A stretch of DNA of 64,000 bases from Dermanyssus gallinae (lineage: Eukaryota > Arthropoda > Arachnida > Mesostigmata > Dermanyssidae), in assembly GCA_003439945.1 (NCBI GenBank), contig QVRM01006121.1:816501-880500 (forward strand), read 5' to 3'. Of the stretch, positions 42,890 through 54,244 are shown piece by piece. The notes under the pieces were generated by a model that did no database searches, was not told where the DNA came from, and was given only the letters and a program-made list of their open reading frames with translations. Made by a program: the position numbers and the translations under genes. Positions within the stretch are counted from its first letter, which is position 1, and the number at the start of each line of letters is the position of its first letter.

Positions 42890-43372
42890 ATCAATCATCA
42901 ATCAATAAAATATCAATAGCTGGCACTGACCGACTTGTTTCATGATGATATTTGGTGCAGACATCGCCGCAAAATTTACAGCAACACTCATCGGAAGGGT
43001 TATAGAACCCAGTGCGGTGGCACAGTTTGTAGTGGAACCCATGGACGGAGTAGCCGGTGAGAACGTGTCGTTGCTCGCAGAGCGGTTCCATCCATGTATT
43101 GTCCAACATTGCCGGTGTTTTGTAGAACGCTTCTGGCACTTCTCTCATCTTCTACTCGAAGTGTCTACGGAACTCTCGCAGTGACGCGTTGGTCGGAAGT
43201 TGAAAGCGGTTTACCAGGTAGTCGACGAACGGCGTGGTCCTCGACAGACTTCTGTGCGTTTCTAGGGAGGCCCAAAACTCTCTTAAGGAACGTTGCCTTC
43301 ACCGTGTCGCGAGCGTTAAGCTGCTGAGCGGTTAGGTGTTCGCAAATCGATGTGATACCATATGATGCCACC
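42890..43372 (-). pseudogene. LINE type A C-terminal fragment, frameshifted
   Basis: The minus strand reads VASYGITSICEHLT-like sequence, ATFLKRVLGLPRNAQ (matching FLKRTLGLPKNAS at 54.4 kb), then after a frameshift GYSVHGFHYKLCHRTGFYNP and CCCKFCGDVCTKYHHET, the type A Cys/His motif. It is inserted about 100 bp upstream of anoctamin exon 3, with an (AT)n between, and in the opposite orientation to that gene. Confidence 0.82.
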
Positions 43373-43377
43373 GAGGC

Positions 43378-43401
43378 ATATATATATATATATATATATA
43401 T
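43378..43401. repeat. (AT)n microsatellite
   Basis: 24 bp, between the LINE fragment and anoctamin exon 3. Confidence 0.95.
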
Positions 43402-43477
43402 GTTTCTATTACATATTGATGTGTACTGTGCCTATGGTAGTTGTTGTTGGGTAACATTGGGCTTCTTCGCATTGCAG

Positions 43478-43631
43478 GCATCGTCATTTGTTCGAGCTGG
43501 CGATGCGGCAAGAGGGTCTGATAATCGAGGAAGAAATCGTCGGCAATTATATCTTTATTAAGGTTCACACGCCTTTCGAACGCCTCTGCCAGGAAGCGGA
43601 GTACGTACGACTCGATCTGCCTCTGGACGGG
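43478..43631 (+). CDS. Anoctamin, coding exon 3 (core of dimerisation domain)
   Basis: 154 nt, phase 2 to phase 0; acceptor CTTCTTCGCATTGCAG, donor GGG|GTAAGT. After the split Arg it encodes HRHLFELAMRQEGLIIEEE, IVGNYIFIKVHTPFERLC and QEAEYVRLDLPLDG. This is the diagnostic anoctamin block 'F-E-x-x-L-x-x-E-G-L-x-x-E ... F-V-K-I-H-A-P-W-E-V-L-x-x-Y-A-E-x-x-x-x-x-x-P-L'. The usual A-P-W is T-P-F here. This exon alone identifies the gene. The part of the frame before the acceptor is intron. Confidence 0.97.
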
Positions 43632-43693
43632 GTAAGTTTTTGCGCGCACTTTTATTAAAGCAGGGTAGGCCAACTCGGCAGATTTCTACATAA

Positions 43694-43701
<8 letters not shown>

Positions 43702-43724
<23 letters not shown>

Positions 43725-43726
43725 TA
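43702..43726. repeat. (AT)n microsatellite
   Basis: 25 bp of AT after an A run, 70 bp past the exon 3 donor. Confidence 0.95.
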
Positions 43727-44119
43727 CTAATCATCACATTTATTTAGCTATTATTGAGTGTGTATGTAACGTTGAACTTATACTGTTGTCGGCTGCTCTC
43801 GGTATGTCAGTCGAGAGATACAGTAGAGTGATCTATTCTCTCAGGGTCAGGCAGGCAGGCGGATGCATGATACTCCGTATATCTTTGAGAGCCCAGTCGA
43901 CAGATGCACTCCGTGTACTCCTAGTAGAAGTTCGTATTCGAGCAGACCTGGTGATAATAGCCATGTACTATGTATCTTGTATAGACGTGGCTATTGTTAT
44001 ATGCAAGACCAGACCAGAGGTGAGGCACTAAAATATCCAGGTCCCCAACCTGTCGTCAGACTTGTTCAACTTTCTTTTTCCATTCCAAGTCAAAGCTGTG
44101 GAATAGTGCATCTCACGTA
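43727..44119. other. Anoctamin intron 3, no gene seen
   Basis: Nothing recognised between the (AT)n and the mariner remnant. Confidence 0.4.
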
Positions 44120-44950
44120 AACTCGCTTTTAAATTACGCCTCATTTAAAAGAGGCAAAATTGACAACAAGGATGCACCATGTTCTGGACGGCCAAAAAGA
44201 GCTTTGGATAAGAAAACACTGCTAGAAGTCTTTAATGGCTGCTGCCGGTTGAAGCTGCCCGAATAAGCGGATAAGATGAGCATAAGCTATGATACAGTAT
44301 GACTGCATTAGCATTTATGCATGAAAAACTTTTTAAAAAACACGACTACACGAGCTAACAGTTGAAGAAAATCTGACACCTGTGTAATATTCGGAGAGCA
44401 ATTGGAACTTTTGAGACGAAATCTGCAAGAATTTTTAGACCAATTCATAATTGCTGATCAATCCTGGATTCATCACTTGAGACTCCAGAACGGGTATATG
44501 CCACTAGGGGTGGAACGTACGTAGCGAAATGCCTTCCACCAGGGTAATGAGGCACATCTCGACGGAATGATTTTGGCAACCGTGGCGTGATGCAAAAGGT
44601 ATTCTATTTATTGACTGCCTTTCTACAGGAATAGCAATAACTAGGGAGTATTACGCAATACTTTTGAAAGATTGTACTGTTTCAGCACCACACAATTCGC
44701 TGGCCCACACGTGCACACGTTTTTTTTTATGTGACTGTTAGACGCGTTATCCTGCGGCCGGCGACGCAAACAGTTTGGCGGAGTTTGTGCGATGTAGGGT
44801 TCACCAAAGTTGTATCAAGCGTCCTCTTAATGGACCTAGTTGAAGAGCAATGAATAATGATTACGCTTTACGGCAGTCTTTGACAAAAATGTGTTTCGAC
44901 CACACACGTTATCCAAGCGCCTCCAGATTGCCTACTGTTTCCCCAGCTAA
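44120..44950 (+). pseudogene. Mariner transposase, decayed
   Basis: + strand frames give YASFKRGKIDNKDAPCSGRP (normally 'F-K-x-G-x-x-x-x-x-D-x-P-R-S-G-R-P'), then FLDQFIIADQSWIHHL (normally 'F-L-x-x-x-V-T-x-D-E-T-W-I-H'; E is Q here), then DAKGILFIDCLSTG and ITREYYAILLKDC (normally 'W-D-x-x-G-I-x-x-x-D-x-L-x-x-G-x-T-I-N-x-x-Y-Y'). A trailing NSLAHTCTR resembles the DNAPAH block. There are many stops. This is a different lineage from the 29-kb transposase. Confidence 0.82.
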
Positions 44951-45159
44951 AATACGTGTTGAAATGCCGTACTGCCTAGACTACTAGAAGACTAAGTCGT
45001 CCTACAGAATGTCGGCAAAAAACAACACGCATATCCACAACCATGCAAATGCGCTTAGCCGAAACATACTGTATGTAAGGTGAATTCAACTAAAAAGGTA
45101 TGAAACGACACTGTAGGCATAATTGGAGTCTTCAGTCAAAAGCGATCACCATGGACGAG

Positions 45160-45780
45160 CAGGGGAAACGGTCCCACCGATCCACGAGCCGAAGGATTCC
45201 CTATTTCCAGATTTTCTGCGGCTGTGACACGAGCCAGTCCCCCACTGTGTGTGTCCTTCAGTTAGTCGTCGTCCAAGTCAACTGGCCTTTGAGCTTTTTC
45301 GCGGGAGAGCTGACAACGCATGTTGCGACATTTGCATGCAGTCCCTCCCGCTCTGTCTCTGGTTCGGGCGTGATGACACCAACTCTCGTTACCAGTGACA
45401 ATCCGCTCCAGGAAAGCGAGACCTTCGTGATACCGGGTCAAGTGTTGCAGCGCTCGCGCCATACGCATCGCTAAACTTCTTTGGAACCCACTGCGCGCAG
45501 ACCTTCCGCAGTCGCAAGAAAAGATGACACCATTCTGCTCCTCAATCGGCGATGGAAACGCCATGGAATCACTGCGTTTTGCAATAGAACGCCATGATGT
45601 TCTCACACGCATTGCCGCGTCGATTTGACGGGACCGATAACTGCCCATTTCTTCCCTCCGCACAACCAAGTCAGGCACTCCGTTCGTGTTTCTAAATGTC
45701 TTCCTATGTTTCCCAAATCGGCATATTCGGGTTTCAACCGGTTTGGTTGTCACAACCTACCGTAGCATTTCGTTTGAACC
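45160..45780 (-). pseudogene. Mariner-like transposase, decayed
   Basis: The minus-strand frame has a Cys-containing N-terminal half, then ARALQHLTRYHEGLAFLERI followed by VTGNESWCHHARTRD and CKCRNMRCQLSREKAQR. It matches the 'F-L-x-R-I-V-T-G-D-E-S-W-C-H-H-Y-x-P-E-T-K' region of mariner-type transposases; the first catalytic Asp (G-D-E-S-W) is Asn here. The downstream two-thirds of the catalytic domain is missing, so the element is truncated. It is tail-to-tail with the 44-kb mariner. Confidence 0.78.
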
Positions 45781-45797
45781 CACCATGTTGTGTACGG

Positions 45798-45828
45798 ACA
45801 TGGTGAATACATCTTATAAATCCGTTCG
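45798..45828. repeat. 31-bp direct repeat, copy 1
   Basis: ACATGGTGAATACATCTTAT... recurs at 46478-46508 with one mismatch, 680 bp away. It lies at the 5' edge of the minus-strand mariner remnant. Confidence 0.85.
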
Positions 45829-47017
45829 CTTGCACCTAAGAACGAAGCCGTGAATAGTGCCGATGCATGGGGGGCCGTCGCTTAGGCCCACCTTACACAT
45901 AGTGAAGTCTAGTTAGTACATTGTGTATTATAGCACATTGCATAATATCGCACACCAAAGAGTTACTCATAGAATTTCTTATAATTTTTAAGCCGTGCCT
46001 CAAACTGAGTAGACGCACTGTGTATATATTTGTATCATAGTCAGATAAACTGATGTTGGTTATTCGAGGAACCGTTTTAATTACAAAATTCTACTAGTTA
46101 GTAATTTGCCCTATTAAACGGTGAAGACGAGCGTGTGTTGTCAACAAGGGTCGTCTGCTGGCGTAGCAGATTCTTCTTTAGCATATCAATTCCTACTGAA
46201 CCTGTCTTAGGTATTTTGCGTAAAATCATGCCTCTTCCCTACCACGAATAACTACACGCGACCTTCTCGGCGCCGAATATTTTTCTAAGATCTACGGGCC
46301 TAAGACGGTGTGCCATTATACTGCAATTGTACTGGTGCTGTAATCACTCGTGTAGTGAAGATTCTGAGGTGACAGATCGATCACGGATGAGCTGGTCTTC
46401 CACGCTGGATACGCATGGAATCATATTTTCCGTAGATTGTAACACATACGTAATATTTATATTCGACTTAATCACGCACATGGTGAATGCATCTTATAAA
46501 TCCGTTCGTATAGGCTTTCCAAAAGCAACATGACGAGCCGTCTAAACACCTGCGCTCTTCTTCCTGAAGAAGACAAACGCATTTTTTCTAAGAAATATCA
46601 ACTTATCTTATTATCCTACCGGCAAGAAGAAATAAATCGATTACGACAAAGTTACTCGCACAAGGTCGTGACTGAAGCGAGGCACCGGGCCCAATGCCAT
46701 TTATTGTGGAATCCTCTACCCCACCCACTTACAGTTGTGACCTTGCCCCGTGAGAGCATCACTGTTTTGTTTGCCTTACTTTAGAACTATCTGAAAAACA
46801 AGAAACTTGGGAAGTTTAGAGGGTATCAAAAACCATTATATTAGTTTTTTGCATCAAACAACAAACGAGTCTGGAAGGATGGACTTTTCATGAGAGACCG
46901 TTTAACGAAGGCTATAGAGAGAAACGATATACACACCTATCTTATTGACTTGAGTGACACTATAAATATTATCAGTTTTATCGTACGAGTTGGACAGAGC
47001 TCACTTACATATATACC

Positions 47018-47019
<2 letters not shown>
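45829..47019. other. Anoctamin intron 3, no gene supported
   Basis: Apart from the direct repeat, an 84-codon open frame (46530-46784) begins with ATG but has no recognised domain or splice context. Confidence 0.4.
46478..46508. repeat. 31-bp direct repeat, copy 2
   Basis: Second copy of the repeat at 45798-45828. Sequence beyond both ends differs. Confidence 0.85.

Positions 47020-47059
<40 letters not shown>
47020..47059. repeat. (AT)n microsatellite
   Basis: 40 bp of TA repeats. Confidence 0.95.
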
Positions 47060-47062
<3 letters not shown>

Positions 47063-48227
47063 TTGTACAATCGAATTCTTACTTCTTCAGTGATAGTAGC
47101 GGCGTATGAGCGTTTGGACCCAATTGCCAAAACGGATACAGACAGAGCTACGTCTAAACGCGTGCAAACAGAAGGTGGAATTCTTGAAATAGATTTATGG
47201 TCTACGCCCGATACATAGCTCTGGATCATGCAGGTAGAAGATAACAACGCGAGAACATTCATTTTATTGGCGAGCTTTTTTTTATTATATTTACTGAGTT
47301 GATTTAGTTATCATAACTTTTCAAGTACAACGTTAAGAAAGACTCTAATGAAAGCAACGAGCTTTCTCTATGTCTTTCAAAACGACGCGGGGAGCAGGAA
47401 CAGTGACTCACCAGACACGATTCCTATAGCTTTCGAGCTGACCGACAAAGTAATGCGTTTTGGTTGAAATCATGCGATATTAAACAAAAGTGGTAGCAAT
47501 TGAGGTTATGGCTCTAGTATGAAGTCTATCGTATCATCACGACGACGTCCAACGCGTCCAAAGTGTTCTATTGATTTTGCCATCAAGTGATGTTTTATGC
47601 ATACCTGCTTTCCATGTTCGTATTACGACTTGCGTGTCGTGTGAGTGTCGTCAACATGAGGCACAAATTCACTAACCTAGAAGCGACAATGAATATGAAC
47701 TACAAAAAGAAGTACGTCAATACTGCTCTATCATATGTTTGTGCGTGATGTACTTCTAGCTAGCTACCTTTGTGGGTCAGACTCTGGCTAAAAACTCTGC
47801 TTTCTTTGCAGGCAAATTCGAAATGATTTTTGTATAAAGATCGCCTGCTGAGATATCTAGCGGTTTATAGAGCGTTTAGGGTCTGACGTTTCTAATCGTG
47901 CATGATCAGCTTTCAAATGCCGCAATGGGCTGAGGAAGTGCGACATTACCAGCTTGGCTGTAACGCTTCTTAGTGTGTTTACAGCTGTTTTCTCCAGAGA
48001 GTACAGAGCAGTTTAGGCTGACAGTCCTCTACGCTTGTTAACCAAACGTAGCCCTGGTTCTCCAGCCGAATAGCGTGCTCTTGATCCAATGATACCTTTT
48101 AAGCATCTGCAGAATTGAGTTTACTGACCTCAGCGCTTCCTTCGCGTGCGTTGTAACCCGAACGAAACATATCTGCCCGTCGGCGCGTCACTTCACCGTT
48201 AAATTGTACGCTTTTTTTAAAATAGAT
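47060..48227. other. Anoctamin intron 3, no gene seen
   Basis: Moderate GC, no domain or repeat recognised. Confidence 0.4.
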
Positions 48228-48410
48228 TTTCCGTAAGGCTAATGTCTGTGTACGTTTTTTAATGTCATGGTTAATTCTTAATCCACTCCGGCAATTACCA
48301 TGTCTAAATTGGAAACCATGTAAGCCAATTTAAGAGTGGCCGGTCTGGGTCTCGAACTCAGTCCTCCCGAATGCAAGGCAAAGACTTTGCCACTAAGCCA
48401 TCTTGCTCGG

Positions 48411-48411
<1 letters not shown>
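48228..48411 (-). mobile_element. tRNA-SINE family 1, copy 4
   Basis: Reverse orientation with a T run (48211-48218) close to its tail end. Complete hairpin, B box and A box (GCCACTAAGCCATCTTGCTC). The tRNA end abuts an (AT)n array. Confidence 0.92.

Positions 48412-48412
<1 letters not shown>

Positions 48413-48454
<42 letters not shown>
48413..48454. repeat. (AT)n microsatellite
   Basis: 42 bp of AT at the 5' end of SINE copy 4. Confidence 0.95.
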
Positions 48455-48457
<3 letters not shown>

Positions 48458-49719
48458 GCTGATCGAATCGGTGCTATATCTGCTTCTAATTAGCGTGAAA
48501 AAAAAACCTACGTAACATGCGGTATGCAACAGTTCTAAAAATGCGTTTAGCATTATATTAGCCTTATTGTGGCCCTACTGGGGCATAGTGGCAACGCTGC
48601 AGCGGGCCGGCCCGGCCAGGTGGTTCGTGGTACGCGACGTCACTGCGTGTCGGTCGGGCTGTGTTGGGTTGATTCCATTTTAGGAAACCTTATTTCTCCG
48701 CTCCTAGTTATTTGGTTCGCCGCTAATAGTACATCCACTAAACAATGTTGCTGTTACTGGTATGACGTGCGTGCGTTCGCTGAGTGCTAAATATAGATGC
48801 AACTGTGACATTCGACAATTGGGACGCGCACCTCAGTTGAATTGTTCAAGTCATATTGTTTGCCGTGGTGGTTCGCCGGCTGGCCACTGAAACTGAGTCC
48901 TATCATGCTGGTCTAGTGGATCGCGTGTTTGTATAGACGGAGGTCTGCGAAACAAAAGGAGAACTAAGAAAGCCACTGCGGCAAATAAAGGCGCCTGCTT
49001 TTTAAACCTTATCTGGCTAATCTGTACAGTCGAAGCTACGTTGGAGATTTACCCTGTGTTGTATAGAAACGTTTGTCTAAGACATATATGCAAAATTTCG
49101 AAAATACCTGATTGCTAACGTAGATATTCTTGTAGGGCTGCATTGTCTCTATATTCTAAATATTCAAATGTCTTGGACGGGCTCGTATAGCTCGTATATG
49201 CAGGACAGCACTACGCGGATTGGCATCGAGCTTGTTCAGACTTTCGGGTTTTTTAAATTTGTGCTTGGGTGACGTCTAATCTGGTGTTAACCAGGCAAAC
49301 AACAACAGGCGGATATTTGGTTCGGTTTGCTTGGGTAAATGTTGTTTGACGGAAACGGTAACAACAGCACCACCAACCATAGGAGGGGCGGCAATCGTCC
49401 ATCATCCCTTTGAATAAAATGCACTCTTCTAGTTGTATAGTCGTACAGTTCACAGTCCATGGTGCTACACACAATACAACATATACTAAAGATATGCAGC
49501 ATTTTAAGCAGTAAACGTTAAGTAGACATTATCAATCTGTTTGCCGCGTCCGGCTCGGAGCCGATCCGTGTACCACCTGCTCGTGGGCTGCCAGCAGGAC
49601 ACTAGTAGTGGAAACAATTGGAGTCTGCCTTTAGTCACCAGCCACTGAATCTTCGTGTCTTTGTGGAGTCTTTTTTTTACTCTCAAGACGGCCAAGGAAA
49701 CCGCTAGGCGGGAGAGGTT
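48455..49719. other. Anoctamin intron 3, no gene seen
   Basis: No recognised exon. Frames of about 70 codons on both strands lack domain similarity. Confidence 0.4.
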
Positions 49720-50072
49720 CACGCGACAGCCTCGGGAGAGTGGTCGAGACGAGGAGCCGAGGGAGTTGGAAGGGGAAGTGCAGCCAGGTTCTCAAGCTCT
49801 TGACGCACCCCTTAAAGACGGTGTATATTTAGCATAGCAGCCCCCTGTATGGATACATGTAGACACATGCAGAAAGATAGACGAAGACATAGCTGAATTA
49901 AGGAGAAATGGCAGGGACGCATTTTCCATGTCTTCGAAGAAATGCCAAGTATAACCGAGCCTGGGAGGGTGGGGAGGAATCTGGGTTTAGCGGGTCTGTG
50001 GGCCACACGCTAGTCACGCAGGCTGCTAGTGACGCATGTGCATTCTGCATTCCCAAAACCTTTTAGGAAAAA
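49720..50072 (+). repeat. Poly(A)-tailed dispersed repeat, copy 2 (long, diverged)
   Basis: The 3' part (49935-50072) matches copies at 16806 and 58083 (GAGCCTGGGAGGGTGGGGAG, CACGCAGGCTGCTAGTGACG). The upstream part (AGCCAGGTTCTCAAGCTCTTGACGCACCCC-like, and the GCAGCCCCCTGTATGG block) matches 57940-58030. It is GC-rich upstream, as in the 3' portion of a LINE. Confidence 0.75.
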
Positions 50073-50700
50073 AGCCATTGAACCTTTGATTCTGCAGCAA
50101 CTTTTTGCCGCTATAGCAAGGTAACGTGGTGGAAGTCAGAGAAGTCATAGCTGCTTGTGCAGATGTGCTATATTGCGTCGCCTGGGAGGGAATGGCATGC
50201 ACCAGTCATCGTGTGTACGTGCAATCCACCATCTTATAGGTGTTCCCTCCTGCAATTATTTCATCAGATGTGGAGTGAATGTCGCTGTCAACTAGTTCTG
50301 CCCGCAGGAGAGCGCTAAGCTGAGCGTCACAAAGCGACGAACTGCCAGACGCATCGGCGTAAATCGGAAATATACTTCACACTACGACATTACATGATCA
50401 AGAAGAAAACGTAAAAGCAGTTTTGTAATTCCATTCAGCCATACATATTGTTTATTTCGCAATAACTTTGCAGTTCAAGATGGTATATAATGTTGTACAC
50501 ACAGTCGTCTATATCTATTATTTGAACACTTTGGCGACCGTCCCACCGGGCGAGAAAGTGCAAAGGCCGCCGATGCGTCTGGCAGCTCGCTGCATGGTAA
50601 TTCCATTCGAGCATATTGAGCGGTAGGATGAGGCGAAACGGCATAGAGAACATTAATGTAAAAAAACATGAAGGTGTAAGGCACATGTAGGGTAAGAAAG
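50073..50700. other. Anoctamin intron 3, no gene seen
   Basis: Nothing recognised. Confidence 0.4.
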
Positions 50701-50721
50701 TATATATATATATATATATAA
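50701..50721. repeat. (AT)n microsatellite
   Basis: About 21 bp of TA, followed 25 bp on by a short (ATT)n (50747-50763). Confidence 0.93.
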
Positions 50722-51834
50722 TACGAATTATAAAATAGGCGTATTTTATTATTATTATTATTACCATTAGCCTGGTCGTGTTAAATCAGCAGCTGGGCCC
50801 TCTTAGCCATTGGCCATTGGATCTACATTCATTTGCGTAATTTAATGTAGGCTACGTATGGCTGTATGCATGTCCGCATTATCGGCGTGTATGTATGATC
50901 AATATGCGGATTGAGGGCATGCAGTCTTGTTGTTGCTGTTGTCTCTGTTTGTACGGCGATATTACTATGATTGCTCTTTATCTCTCTGCCTATGACGGCT
51001 GCCGCTTTCTCCGTCGCTGGGCCTGCTGTGTTCACCACCGCCACCGCACAGCGGCGGCTGTAATTAAGGCTAGTCCACTCTTAATTAGTACGCCGACTTC
51101 TGCGACTGTTGTTGCTACTACTACTACTACTAGGACTATTCTAACTAATACGACGACTGAATACTCCTACGACCGAACATAACTGTCGAACGGCAGCCGA
51201 TAACATTACCGACGTAATCCTCATTACCATCATCATTAACGCCAGTACCATCTTTATCGTGATCCTAATCTTTTCCCTACTTCCTCCATGCCTTCCCCAA
51301 CGTAGGCTCTGGTGCGGTGGCAAGAGCAGGACCAGGGCCGAAAACAGACGTAACAACAACATTACCGAGGTAATGCATATGTAGCAGCAGCGGCAACTTG
51401 TAGTGAAGGACACGTGGAGTGGGTGCAGTGAGGGAGGAAGCTCGACGCTCACCCTCTTCGTCCTTCGCTCGTGGCGCATACGCACTAGAGGTAAAAGCAT
51501 GGACTGGATCAATTGTCCGACATTGCCGATCAATGCCGATCGCCGCCCCGTCGTAACACGACGGTGACATACGACGCTTACCCCTCATCATCACCCCTCA
51601 TTACTTCACCCCCCCCCCCCCCCCCCCAACTCCGCAAGCCCCCGTTATCCCGGACATGCAACTTCGTGTGTCCCGCGTGCCGCGGCACACCGTGCCTGCT
51701 TCTCGTCCACGCTCCTCGAGTCAACTCAAACATATGCACTTCGACAAGGCCAAATTTGAGGGGCATACTTGACCTGTATGCTGTGAAGCTACAACTCCGA
51801 TGTAGCAGACTTCATTCTGGCGTTATTTAAAGAT
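50722..51834. other. GC-rich triplet-containing segment, no gene supported
   Basis: Contains ACT/CTA triplets (51113-51132) and a 19-C run (51609-51627). CpG-rich from about 51280 to 51720. Open frames on the minus strand reach 130 codons but have no domain. Composition resembles the 13.5-16 kb island, so an unrecognised regulatory element or exon cannot be excluded. Confidence 0.35.

Positions 51835-51888
<54 letters not shown>
51835..51888. repeat. (AT)n microsatellite
   Basis: 54 bp of TA with one G interruption, ending in ACGTGTGTG. Confidence 0.95.
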
Positions 51889-51889
<1 letters not shown>

Positions 51890-53120
51890 GTGTGTGTGAA
51901 TATGTGGTCACAGGTGTGGGTCACGTTGACCTTTACTTCAAGATAAGTCGCTGAAACACCTCGGTAATAGGTGACATTTGCTTGACTTGGATAGCCAACT
52001 GCTGGTATAATAATGTAGTATCACGTTAGAGAGATGATTTTAGTAACTAAGATAGCGTAGCTCGGTTAAGATCTGCGTGCCAGTTATTACCTTTTGTACC
52101 CTTAAAACGGCCTACGCATTTTGTTTGATTGCTTTCAAGAGAGAATGGTGGCGCTCTAGTGACACTTTGGCGGACCTTTGATAACTATAAATCCATTTCT
52201 TAGCAGTAAGAAACATTAAGTTTTCTAAAAGCACATGCGGTTTAGAAAAAGGTTTGTGTGGCCTAGCCCCGGTTATTTGGCATTATAGACGCAGAACGAT
52301 CGGACTGCCTCTTAGAGGTTCACATGGACCAAACAAAAACATTTGTGGTCATAAATCTGCATCTGACAGTTTCATTCATATTATGGGATTTAATGATCAT
52401 TGGAAGCGCCATAACATATACTATTAGAGACAGCTGTTATGGGAGCAGGTACATATGTGTCCTACTTGTTTCTGGACGAAAGCAAATAGCACGCGTTTAA
52501 AGGGGTATATATTTACCAATAACATAGTACAGTATCGTGACGATAACAGTTACAGTACCATAAGGCAAGACAGATGGACATTCGTGCCTTCCAGGCGTGC
52601 TTTCAAAAGTAAACTTAACCAAAGCATGTAATAGCGGTTCTGTGTTACCGGGATACCAAGAGGTTTACTAAGATAACCAATAGGTACCTCACCCACCGGA
52701 AAACCATGTTATCAGTGCCAAGAACTTCTAAAAGCTAGTAGGTGGTTCTGCTACGGTAAGCTATTCTCTCTAAGGAATCCTCCATTTTTCAATAGAACAT
52801 TCGTGATATATGTTAACGTCAACATAAAGGGGTTCATTAAAAAACGCGTCCATTTTAGATGTTAACAAAATTCACAGTTTTCGTTAATGGACCTAGAACG
52901 TACTTGGGGAGAAAATTGCCGATCCGGCCAATCGTTGCGAAAGATTGACCGAGAAAAAATTGACCCAACAAGCGACACTCATTTAGTGAATATATATTTT
53001 TCCCCTACGCTTCCTATAGTAGGATTATAGTAACTTAGGTTTTAACACTAATGCTACATAGATATGGCATTGTACAAAATGCTGTATAATATCAATTTAT
53101 GTAGCATTACTATCGATATT

Positions 53121-53122
<2 letters not shown>
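51889..53122. other. Anoctamin intron 3, no gene seen
   Basis: AT-rich; no exon or transposon motif recognised. Confidence 0.45.

Positions 53123-53182
<60 letters not shown>
53123..53182. repeat. (AT)n-(GT)n compound microsatellite
   Basis: 31 bp of AT then about 29 bp of GT. Confidence 0.95.
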
Positions 53183-53184
<2 letters not shown>

Positions 53185-53329
53185 GCGTGTACAGTTGTGA
53201 TCGTAGTATATGCACACATATGTATGGATGCATCCTGCGATGCGTATTTATCCAGCGTAAATATTTGTATAGTAGACATTTGTCTCCACAGGGCAGGCAG
53301 GCGGACAGGCGCATGTATATATGTGTGTC

Positions 53330-53640
53330 GGAAACCACACCAACGTTATCTGTTTCGCTTCTCGGGGAAGAACAGAGAACTTCGATAATCGACCTGACGA
53401 TTGTATCAGCCAAGGCAGTCAACCAAGCGGATCAGCAAATTGCAGGCACTCGAGGATGTTGAATGCCTGAGCGACCACCGCCACCAGCACCGACACATAC
53501 TGTTCGAAATAGAAGGAGGGGAACATTCTATAGATGGTAGAACGTCTTTCGGGGAATAGAGCATCGAAGCAAACAAGTTGGCGGTCATTAACTTCGGCTA
53601 AAAGCATACAAGGACATACGGAATAGGTGCAAAAAATTCG
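53330..53640 (+). pseudogene. LINE endonuclease C-terminal fragment
   Basis: The + strand reads PTLSVSLLGEEQRTSIIDLT and IVSAKAVNQ, then after a frameshift ECLSDHRHQHRHILFEIEG. This is the end of an apurinic-type endonuclease: '(T)-x-x-x-x-x-S-x-I-D-L-T-x-x-S ... L-S-D-H-x-x-I-x-F-x-I', with the catalytic S-D-H intact. It is followed by broken sequence to about 54100 that may be linker or RT remains. Confidence 0.78.
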
Positions 53641-54244
53641 ATTCGATGGGTGACTGCGACTTAAAGGCACTATACTGGCACAGGCCTGTCGGTACTACAG
53701 GAGCGGGCTCTCGAAATTTGCAAACGGCATTCCTAAGTACTGATACAGGCCACAAATTGCGGATGCAAGAATGCTGGGCTCGCAAAAACATACGTCCGCG
53801 GTCCTGACCACCGTCGATGGTAGGAAAAAACTGTAAACGAGAGTCTGCTTATGCCGACAAGCAGGCAAAATGCCAACTTGGACACTTAAAACACGTATAA
53901 GTAGAATAACCCGCTGGAGGAGATTAGGCGGAGTAGAGTGGAATAAAAGTGGTAACCGGAGGAAAATGCGGCCACAGCTTTCCGCCTTGGCGTTAGTCCT
54001 CTGGAACATCACATATAATGGCGTTTTAGGTTTTTTTCGGTGGGTTACGCAAATATTTTTGCGGAGAGTAAAGAGTTAGATAGAAGATTACCATTTGAGT
54101 CTGGCGGGAAAGGAAAAATGCAATCCGAGAATTGCGCGAGACGATAATTCGGCGGGTGGTGACACAACTGAGAGAAGATGAGTTGGATAAATTGGGGCGA
54201 CGGCCAATATCTGCGTGAAGTATCTGCTGTGATGCTATATCAGT

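Noticed and set aside
46530..46784. 84-codon ATG frame MTSRLNTC...
   Set aside because: No recognised domain, no repeat partner and no promoter or splice context; length is unremarkable for chance.
51513..51830. 105-codon + frame through the 19-C run
   Set aside because: Pro-rich segment comes from the homopolymer; flanks show no domain.
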